This document shows positions 6,511 through 10,764 of a stretch of DNA of 10,764 nt, piece by piece. Origin of the DNA: an uncultured Lachnospiraceae bacterium (GTDB taxonomy: Bacteria; Bacillota; Clostridia; Lachnospirales; Lachnospiraceae); contig CAJUEY010000062.1 in NCBI GenBank assembly GCA_910585825.1, forward strand, positions 1 to 10,764, written 5' to 3'. Numbering within the stretch: the stretch's first letter is position 1; each line of letters starts with the position of its first letter. The notes beneath the pieces were generated by a model. The model was given only the letters and a program-made list of their open reading frames with translations, was not told the origin of the DNA and ran no database searches. The translations under genes and the position numbers were made by a program.

Positions 6511-7623
6511 ATGTGGACATTTATTTTTATCGGCCTTATTGTGGGAAGCGTTTTGGGAATTGCATATCTGGCCGGCAGATTTGCTAAATTTTCAATTATG
6601 CAAAAGGCGGCGAAAGGCAGGAAAAGCGTTTCTTTTTTCATGGGATTCGTTCTGGTCGTTTTGCTTGTTTTTGGTTTGGGAAAGATATTTGGCGCGATAA
6701 ATGCCGAGATATGCGTTGTGCATTTGGTGGTGATCTGGCTGCTCTGTGACGGAATCAGCATGCTTGCGGAGAAGAAACGTAAACAGAAATTTGAAAAGTA
6801 TTACGCAGGCATTTTTGCAATAGGAATTACTGCGGCGTATCTGTCATGCGGATGGTATCTGGCACATCATGTGTGGCGGATGGCATACAGCCTTGAAACG
6901 GATAAGCAGACAGGAAGTCTGCGCATTGTGCAGATTGCAGATTCCCATGTGGGATGTACATTTGACGGGGATGGATTTTTAGATCATGTGAAAACAATGC
7001 AGTCAGAAAATCCTGATATTGTGGTAATAACGGGCGATTTTGTGGATGACGATACCACAAAAGAGGATATGATTGCCGCATGTCATGCACTTGGAACGCT
7101 AAAGACGACGTATGGCGTCTATTACGTCTTTGGAAACCATGATAAGGGATATTACGGTCCCGAGTACCGGGGTTATAGCGGAGATGATCTGATTGCGGAG
7201 TTGGAAAAAAATCAGGTCAGGGTATTGCAGGATGAAACGGTATTGCTGGACAACAGGTTTTACCTCATTGGAAGGCAGGATCGTTCGGAAGAGCAGCGAG
7301 ACAATGGCAGGGCTTCTATGGAGGAATTGACAGCAGATTTGGATTCTGAGAAATACAGCATAGTTCTTGACCACCAGCCCTATGATTATGCGGAGCAGGC
7401 GGCATCGGGAGTAGATTTGGTGTTGTCGGGACATACGCATGGCGGGCAGTTTTTTCCGATTAATCAGATGGGAGAATGGCTGGGAGTAGATGCTAAGCGT
7501 TATGGATGTGAGAAACGGGAAAACACGAATTTTATCGTAACATCCGGAATTTCTGACTGGGCAATTCAATTTAAGACCGGCTGCAAGTCAGAATATGTGG
7601 TCATTGACGTGCGGGGAAAATAA
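6511..7623 (+). CDS. Membrane-anchored metallophosphoesterase (calcineurin-like)
   Basis: The 370-residue protein has about four N-terminal hydrophobic segments (near 3-21, 41-60, 64-82 and 100-118), followed by a calcineurin-like phosphoesterase domain from about 137. Metal-binding motifs are complete: DSH (Asp144, His146), GDFVDD (Asp176), GNHD (Asn209-His210), His288 in LDHQP and GHTHGGQ (His308, His310). This resembles the YkuE/YaeI-type subgroup of membrane-associated phosphoesterases; the substrate (phospholipid, nucleotide or other phosphoester) cannot be told. The ATG at 6511 is chosen because GGAAAGAGGG (6494-6503) lies seven bases upstream and the protein then opens directly with a membrane helix. 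An in-frame ATG at 6397 would add 38 residues but lacks a good ribosome-binding site. It is divergent from the sigma remnant and appears monocistronic. Confidence 0.88.
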   Translation: MWTFIFIGLIVGSVLGIAYLAGRFAKFSIMQKAAKGRKSVSFFMGFVLVVLLVFGLGKIFGAINAEICVVHLVVIWLLCDGISMLAEKKRKQKFEKYYAGIFAIGITAAYLSCGWYLAHHVWRMAYSLETDKQTGSLRIVQIADSHVGCTFDGDGFLDHVKTMQSENPDIVVITGDFVDDDTTKEDMIAACHALGTLKTTYGVYYVFGNHDKGYYGPEYRGYSGDDLIAELEKNQVRVLQDETVLLDNRFYLIGRQDRSEEQRDNGRASMEELTADLDSEKYSIVLDHQPYDYAEQAASGVDLVLSGHTHGGQFFPINQMGEWLGVDAKRYGCEKRENTNFIVTSGISDWAIQFKTGCKSEYVVIDVRGK

Positions 7624-7769
7624 AGGGATAAAGAAATAACCACACAGTCATGGCAGAAGCAGAAAAGATTTTTCTGCCAGCCTGAATGGAAGAAAAGCAG
7701 TGTTTCTCTGGGCAGGTAACCGTGAATCTATTTTTGAGATTTATCCTTATCCAGTATCATACTCAATTT
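7624..7769. other. Non-coding spacer between phosphoesterase and lysR
   Basis: The spacer contains the hairpin at 7651-7679 and otherwise AT-rich sequence without a credible gene. It separates two convergent transcripts and ends where the first direct repeat begins. Confidence 0.5.
7651..7679. repeat. Strong inverted repeat, possible bidirectional terminator
   Basis: TGGCAGAA (7651-7658) and TTCTGCCA (7672-7679) are perfect 8-bp arms. A tandem GCAGAA permits an alternative register, GCAGAAAA-GAT-TTTTCTGC (7659-7677). It sits 28 bp after the phosphoesterase stop, between convergent genes, but has no U-tract on either side, so a terminator role is only tentative. Confidence 0.45.
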
Positions 7770-7826
7770 AGATTGGAATACTCATTGCTGCCCTTGTGAA
7801 GTTGCTTTATGAGATTTACAAGGAAA
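7770..7826. repeat. Direct repeat, copy A (about 57 bp)
   Basis: Starts AGATTGGAATACTCATTGCT and is about 87% identical by eye to 10475-10531 in the same orientation. Read on the plus strand it encodes IGILIAALVKLLYEIYK, the same C-terminal-like peptide as copy B, with a stop codon directly before it. Its right part supplies the last codons and stop of the minus-strand lysR gene. An internal CCTTGT/ACAAGG stem is kept. Confidence 0.75.
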
Positions 7827-8700
7827 AATCGTGTTTGATCTCATTTAAAAACAAATCGGAAGCAGCAGAAAGCATTTGGTATTTTTTCCAGACAAAAGCC
7901 ATGCTTAATTCAACTTTGGGTTTTAACGGAATAAACCGCAGACTGCTGTTTCCTGTCGTGTTGATAATGCCGTCTATGGTAAGGGCGTTCCCAATTCCGG
8001 CTTCCACCATAAGGGAGGCGTTATAGATTAAATTGTAGGAAGATGCGTAATTCAGATGATTGATATCTGTTCCAAGCCAGCTTGATAATACGGCGTGGTT
8101 ATAGTTTTTGCGCATGGACAAAAGCAGAGTCATTTCTTTCAGCTTTTCGGGCGTAACGGCATCCAGACCGGCATAAGGACTGTCCTTTCTTGTCAATATG
8201 CCCATGACGTCTTTTGCGGGAATGGGGATATAATTGTATTTTTCTTTGGCTGCGGGTTCAAACAAAAGTCCGAAATCCAATAGCCCGCGGTCTAATCGTT
8301 CGGTCACGTCATCTGCGTTGCCGCTGTAGATATGGAATTGAATCGTTGGATGGCGGCTCTGGATTCGTCTGATGGTATTGGCAATCAGGCTCATAGCTTT
8401 GGTTTCCCCGGCTCCAACGTGGACTTCCCCATAAACGGTTTCATCCGTGCTTTGAAATTCTGTTTCGGTCCGTTCAATGAGTGACACAATCTCTTCGGCG
8501 CGCATTCTTAAGTGCATGCCGTCTTCTGTGAGCAATGTTTTCCGATTTGTGCGTATGAATAACTGTTTTCCAAGTTCACGCTCTAAATCCAGCATCTGGC
8601 GGGAGAGCGCGGATTGCGAGACATGCAGCATGTTTGCCGCAGCTGTCATGTTTTCCTCTCTTGCGATGGCAAGAAAATATTTCAGCGTCCTGATTTCCAT
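7816..8700 (-). CDS. LysR-family transcriptional regulator
   Basis: DNA-binding regulator, probably of the divergent genes at 8895 onward. The 294 residues have the usual LysR plan: an N-terminal winged helix (about 1-60) with MTAAANMLHVSQSALSRQM as the helix-turn-helix, a linker helix to about 88, then a two-lobed co-inducer-binding domain with VHVGAGET near 93-100 and GLLDFGLLF near 139-147. The start at 8700 is chosen because AAAGGAG (plus-strand 8709-8715) lies eight bases upstream and the protein then begins MEIRTLKYFL, as LysR proteins do; a start at 8736 would add 12 atypical residues. The inducer is unknown. The last few codons lie inside a direct repeat shared with 10475-10531, so the native 3' end may have been altered. 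Confidence 0.92.
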   Translation of the reverse strand: MEIRTLKYFLAIAREENMTAAANMLHVSQSALSRQMLDLERELGKQLFIRTNRKTLLTEDGMHLRMRAEEIVSLIERTETEFQSTDETVYGEVHVGAGETKAMSLIANTIRRIQSRHPTIQFHIYSGNADDVTERLDRGLLDFGLLFEPAAKEKYNYIPIPAKDVMGILTRKDSPYAGLDAVTPEKLKEMTLLLSMRKNYNHAVLSSWLGTDINHLNYASSYNLIYNASLMVEAGIGNALTIDGIINTTGNSSLRFIPLKPKVELSMAFVWKKYQMLSAASDLFLNEIKHDFSL

Positions 8701-8723
8701 TCTGAAAACTCCTTTGCTGCCGT

Positions 8724-8738
8724 CTGTGCCTGGCACAG
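8724..8738. promoter_or_regulatory. Perfect 7-1-7 dyad in the lysR leader
   Basis: CTGTGCC-T-GGCACAG is a perfect inverted repeat with a one-base centre. That is too tight for an RNA hairpin loop, so it looks like a protein-binding half-site pair. It lies between the lysR promoter and its ribosome-binding site. Confidence 0.4.
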
Positions 8739-8746
8739 CGCTTTGC

Positions 8747-8773
8747 AGTATCTGTATATAGGTACATCATACT
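8747..8773. promoter_or_regulatory. Candidate LysR operator dyad
   Basis: Nested symmetry AGTAT-c-TGTA ... TACA-tc-ATACT spans this site and overlaps the -10 box of the lysR promoter (8766-8771). LysR-type regulators commonly bind interrupted dyads in the divergent intergenic region and repress their own gene. Assignment of this site to the neighbouring LysR is inference. Confidence 0.38.
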
Positions 8774-8794
8774 CTGTTCAGAAACAAATTGCAA
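8766..8794 (-). promoter_or_regulatory. Sigma-A-type promoter of lysR
   Basis: On the minus strand, TTGCAA (8789-8794) and TATGAT (8766-8771) are separated by exactly 17 bp. Both boxes match well (4/6 and 5/6). Because TTGCAA is self-complementary, it could also serve as the -35 of a divergent plus-strand promoter, but the plus-strand -10 (around TGTATG, 8814-8819) is poor. Confidence 0.55.
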
Positions 8795-8894
8795 TGCTTA
8801 AAACTCATAGCAGTGTATGCAAAATAAGTATTTTACATTCCAGAAGGGCGGGCATATAGTAGAAACAGGAATCAGAGAGCCGGGAGGCGGCAGA

Positions 8895-9152
8895 GTGGAA
8901 ACTGAAAAAATAAGTGATCCGGTACTTCAAAATCTGAAAGATGCAGGATGTCCGGGAGAAACAATCTGCGCGTTTGCAGATTCCAAAGATATGAGACAAC
9001 GGCTGGCAGTTTTGACGGCTCACCGCAAAAAACTGCTGGACGGCATCCATGCGGAACAAAAAAAGCTGGACTGCCTGGACTATCTGATCTTCAAAATGAG
9101 GAAAGAAATGATAAACGGAAAGGAGTTTTTGAAATGGAAAAGAAAGAGTTAA
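8895..9152 (+). CDS. Small coiled-coil-like protein overlapping the cupin gene
   Basis: An 85-residue protein starting at GTG (8895), with GGAGG at 8883-8887 seven bases upstream. An in-frame ATG at 8817 lacks a ribosome-binding site and would overlap the promoter region. No named family is recognised with certainty. The N-terminal half (ISDPVLQNLKDAGCPGETI) looks like a short helical cap. The C-terminal half, from about residue 41 (LTAHRKKLLDGIHAEQKKLD), is a heptad-like amphipathic helix ending in CLDYLIFKMRKE, similar in style to the C-terminal dimerisation helix of MerR-family regulators. It has no DNA-binding domain of its own. It overlaps the cupin start by 19 bp, so the two are translationally linked. 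It may be a regulatory or partner protein; the function is unknown. Confidence 0.7.
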   Translation: METEKISDPVLQNLKDAGCPGETICAFADSKDMRQRLAVLTAHRKKLLDGIHAEQKKLDCLDYLIFKMRKEMINGKEFLKWKRKS

Positions 9153-9544
9153 GCGTATTTGCAGCAGGAGGCACAAACGACGCCTTTGCACAGTATTTTG
9201 TCGGGCAGAGCTATCTGAACATGCTCTCCATGGAGCAGGTGGTAATCGGCAACGTAACCTTTGAGCCGGGATGCCGGAATAACTGGCATATCCATCATGC
9301 AAAGAAAGGCGGCGGACAGATCCTGCTTGTCACCGCGGGGCGCGGCTATTACCAGGAATGGGGGAAAGATGCGAGAGAGCTTCACCCGGGCGACGTGGTC
9401 AACATCCCGTCCGGCGTAAAGCACTGGCATGGAGCCGCGCCAAATGAATGGTTCCAGCATCTTGCCGTTGAAGTCCCTGGTGAAGAATGCAAAAACGAGT
9501 GGTGCGAGCCGGTTTCGGATGAAATATATGAAAAATTGAAATAG
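9134..9544 (+). CDS. Cupin-domain protein
   Basis: Single-domain cupin of 136 residues, cytosolic, with no signal peptide. Cupin motif 1 is PGCRNNWHIHH (His52, His54, His55) followed by Gln62, where many cupins have Glu, and a Gly-rich turn at GRG. Motif 2 is PGDVVNIPSGVKHWHGA, with His97 and His99. These residues suit a divalent-metal site. The ATG at 9134 has AAAGGAG (9119-9125) eight bases upstream and lies inside the end of the preceding small gene. Similar cupins often sit beside carboxymuconolactone-decarboxylase-family genes, as here. The reaction is unknown; an isomerase, oxygenase or binding role are all possible. Confidence 0.88.
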   Translation: MEKKELSVFAAGGTNDAFAQYFVGQSYLNMLSMEQVVIGNVTFEPGCRNNWHIHHAKKGGGQILLVTAGRGYYQEWGKDARELHPGDVVNIPSGVKHWHGAAPNEWFQHLAVEVPGEECKNEWCEPVSDEIYEKLK

Positions 9545-9568
9545 CAGGCATGACAGGAAGATTAGGCA

Positions 9569-9631
9569 ATGGCTTTATTGCAGGTAAATTTTGTTTCAGA
9601 TGCGTTCAATGAAAAGGAGAATACAGAATGA
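9569..9631 (+). pseudogene. Possible esterase N-terminal stub
   Basis: A 20-codon reading frame (MALLQVNFVSDAFNEKENTE) sits between the cupin and the decarboxylase-like gene. Its first ten residues resemble the usual opening of clostridial esterase-family alpha/beta hydrolases, which begin MAL-like, then VNF/VNY-S and continue into a TVPxxVILP strand. Here it diverges after VNFVS and terminates at a TGA overlapping the ATG of the next gene. A weak GGAAG precedes it. I read it as the 5' remnant of a deleted esterase gene. A leader peptide coupled to the downstream gene is the alternative. The match is short and made from memory. Confidence 0.33.
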
Positions 9632-10314
9632 AAAATTATGATCAAACATTTACGGATATTCAGGAAAATTTTCTTTCGGGCCAGATTGCAGAATTTGGCT
9701 TAAAAGATGCGAAAACAAATGCGCTGATTGGCCTTGCATGCCTGACGGCTGTCCAGACTATGGGAGAAATTCCCGGGAAGGTGAAAGAAGCAGTCCGGGC
9801 CGGCGCATCGGTTACGGAAATAAAAGAAACGGTGTACCAGACGGCTCCCTATATCGGATTTCCCCGTGTAAAGGAAGTTCTGGCCGTGATCAATGCGGAA
9901 CTGGAAGAGGAGGGCGTGAATCCGGAGGAGGAAGACCAGAGTACGGTGACTGCTGATACGCGGTTAGAAAAGGGATTGGCCGTGCAGGTACAGATTTTTG
10001 GAGAGTCCATTTATGCAATGCGGGCCAATGCGCCCGCAGAAACAAAACATATACAGGACTGCCTTTCGGCAAACTGTTTCGGCGATTATTACACGAGAGG
10101 AACTCTTGGCCTGGATATGAGAGAACTGATTACATTTATTGCTATCTGTTCGATCGGGGGATGCGAGCCGCAGGCAAAAGCGCATGCGGCGGCCAATCTG
10201 AGCGTCGGCAATACGAAACAGACTCTGATTGCAGCCATTACATCCTGCCTGCCTTATATTGGCTATCCAAGAAGTCTGAACGCATTGAATTGTATTTATG
10301 AGGTCTGCAGATAG
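9628..10314 (+). CDS. Two-domain carboxymuconolactone-decarboxylase-family protein
   Basis: All-helical cytosolic protein of 228 residues built as two related halves. The first (about 1-95) contains TNALIGLACLTAVQTMGEIPGKVKEAVRAG and ETVYQTAPYIGFPRVKEVL; the second (about 108-228) contains LGLDMRELITFIAICSIGGCEPQAKAHAAA and ITSCLPYIGYPRSLNAL. The repeated PYIG(F/Y)PR signature marks the duplication. The family includes gamma-carboxymuconolactone decarboxylase and AhpD-like peroxidase partners. No CxxC redox pair is seen (only SIGGC), which argues against AhpD-type activity. The start has AAAAGGAGA (9612-9620) seven bases upstream. It follows the cupin by 84 bp in the same direction and is probably in the same LysR-controlled unit. 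The substrate is unknown; true aromatic-ring catabolism is not supported by neighbours. Confidence 0.88.
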   Translation: MKNYDQTFTDIQENFLSGQIAEFGLKDAKTNALIGLACLTAVQTMGEIPGKVKEAVRAGASVTEIKETVYQTAPYIGFPRVKEVLAVINAELEEEGVNPEEEDQSTVTADTRLEKGLAVQVQIFGESIYAMRANAPAETKHIQDCLSANCFGDYYTRGTLGLDMRELITFIAICSIGGCEPQAKAHAAANLSVGNTKQTLIAAITSCLPYIGYPRSLNALNCIYEVCR

Positions 10315-10449
10315 TGGGAGGGGAGGGAAACAGTTTGCCTAATAGACTTAACAGGAACGAACCTCCGTCAGACGCCGGCACAGCTGAAAGAGGCTCTGGG
10401 AAAAGGGGATATGACAGTGACGCTTTCTTTGAAAAAACCTGTGGATTAG
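10315..10449 (+). pseudogene. C-terminal remnant of a cyclophilin-like-fold protein
   Basis: Directly after the decarboxylase-like stop codon, and in the same frame, an open stretch encodes ...VCLIDLTGTNLRQTPAQLKEALGKGDMTVTLSLKKPVD before TAG. The IG/LTGT-type strand, the PAxLKEALGxGDMTVTL segment and the length of about 38 residues resemble the C-terminus of small bacterial cyclophilin-like proteins (endings of the GLAEALGSGDVTVTF type). These often neighbour flavodoxin, cupin and carboxymuconolactone-decarboxylase genes. No start codon or N-terminal part is present. A purine-rich GGGAGGGGAGGG (10316-10327) may be the ribosome-binding site of a deleted gene. Likely a deletion remnant. Confidence 0.42.
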
Positions 10450-10542
10450 AAAGGATGTAATCAGGATTTAATCCAGATTGGAATACTCAATGCTGCCCTT
10501 GCGAAATTGCTTTATCGGATTTACAAGGGCAAAAAGAAATAG
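10450..10542 (+). pseudogene. C-terminal coding remnant containing direct-repeat copy B
   Basis: The frame after the TAG at 10447 encodes KGCNQDLIQIGILNAALAKL and then LYRIYKGKKK before TAG, a basic helical tail typical of a protein C-terminus. No start codon or ribosome-binding site is present. The same peptide, diverged, is encoded at 7772-7825. The parent protein is not recognised. Confidence 0.4.
10475..10531. repeat. Direct repeat, copy B (about 57 bp)
   Basis: Same orientation as 7770-7826 and about 87% identical by eye. It contains GCCCTTG (10495-10501) and CAAGGGC (10524-10530), a perfect 7-bp inverted pair whose stem is partly kept in copy A. The two copies bracket the lysR, cupin and decarboxylase-like genes. 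Confidence 0.75.
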
Positions 10543-10571
10543 CCGCCAACTACTGCCAATAGTGGACGGCT
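10541..10571 (+). repeat. Imperfect 12-bp stem-loop
   Basis: AGCCGCCAACTA (10541-10552) pairs with TAGTGGACGGCT (10560-10571), with two mismatches around a 7-base loop. No T-tract follows, so it is probably not an intrinsic terminator. It starts within the stop codon of the preceding remnant. Confidence 0.5.
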
Positions 10572-10610
10572 TAGACCTGCAAGGCAGAATGCAAGTAAAA
10601 AAATATGGTG

Positions 10611-10655
10611 GGGTAGAGCCGCGTCTATGGCTTTTCCCTTTTTCTTTATTTTATC
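10611..10655 (+). terminator. Rho-independent terminator
   Basis: GGGTAGAGCC (10611-10620) pairs with GGCTTTTCCC (10629-10638), with one T-T mismatch and one G-T wobble, over an 8-base loop. It is followed by a T-rich run (TTTTTCTTTATTTT). It would end the plus-strand transcript carrying the cupin and decarboxylase-like genes. Confidence 0.72.
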
Positions 10656-10693
10656 ATGAAAAGAGGATGAGAACAAATGTTTTGTATACTTTT

Positions 10694-10731
10694 TAATTTT
10701 CAAACACGCTCTAGAGCGTGTTTGAAAATTA
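10694..10731. repeat. Perfect 38-bp palindrome centred on CTAG
   Basis: Every base from 10694 to 10712 is complementary to its partner in 10713-10731. Each arm, read inward to outward, is AGAGCGTGTTTGAAAATT plus A. No T-run directly follows, so it is less like a terminator than like two abutting copies of a mobile-element terminal repeat with CTAG at the junction. No transposase is seen in the window. Confidence 0.85.
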
Positions 10732-10764
10732 CCAGCTATTGGTCATTTTAACCATATCAGGATT
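10732..10764. other. Window end, no gene seen
   Basis: Thirty-three bases beyond the palindrome, including a short TGGT/ACCA dyad. Too short to interpret. Confidence 0.4.

Noticed and set aside
9628..10314. AhpD-type alkylhydroperoxidase
   Set aside because: The CxxC redox motif is absent; only a lone Cys in SIGGC is present, so only the broader family name is given.
10478..10696. 72-residue plus-strand reading frame
   Set aside because: It runs through two hairpins, one of them a terminator, has no ribosome-binding site and shows no recognisable domain; non-coding structure explains the region better.
10521..10703. 60-residue minus-strand reading frame
   Set aside because: Shadow of the terminator and stem-loop region, with no Shine-Dalgarno sequence or family resemblance.

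Overview
The window looks like chromosomal DNA from a Gram-positive, moderately low-GC Clostridia-type bacterium, most likely a gut Lachnospiraceae. The reasons are strong GGAGG-type Shine-Dalgarno sequences, several TTG/GTG starts, a complete BceRS-BceAB-type module, and a LysR/cupin/carboxymuconolactone-decarboxylase cluster of the kind common in that family. The genus assignment is inference. No tRNA, rRNA, CRISPR array or complete transposase was seen.

Region 1 (1-6017) is a compact plus-strand set of six genes: ABC ATPase, large FtsX-type permease, OmpR-type response regulator, short intramembrane-sensing histidine kinase, then a CidA/LrgA-type protein and LrgB. The first four form a classic peptide-antibiotic sensing and detoxification module (BceAB/BceRS type). 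A perfect CTTACA-N5-TGTAAG inverted repeat lies just upstream of a TATGAT -10 box and resembles a BceR-type operator. The lrgAB pair follows in the same direction with no visible terminator, so it may belong to the same regulon. The permease carries two tandem 54-bp, palindrome-rich, in-frame repeats at the start of its extracellular domain.

Region 2 (6018-7815) holds a truncated, convergently oriented sigma-70-type gene (region 2 only) that still has a promoter and Shine-Dalgarno sequence. Divergent from it is a membrane-anchored metallophosphoesterase. About 190 bp of non-coding sequence with a strong hairpin follows.

Region 3 (7770-10540) is a 2.7-kb segment bracketed by two direct repeats of about 57 bp. 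It holds a minus-strand LysR regulator, a divergent small coiled-coil-like protein, a cupin and a two-domain carboxymuconolactone-decarboxylase-family protein. Three short coding remnants also lie here: an esterase-like N-terminus, a cyclophilin-like C-terminus and an unidentified C-terminus. I read this as the decayed remains of a larger LysR-controlled catabolic or redox cluster.

Region 4 (10541-10764) has an imperfect hairpin, a good Rho-independent terminator and a perfect 38-bp palindrome centred on CTAG that resembles fused mobile-element ends. No genuinely new system is evident. The items most worth a second look are the in-frame repeat, the truncated sigma gene, the lrgAB linkage and the repeat-bounded, decayed cluster.
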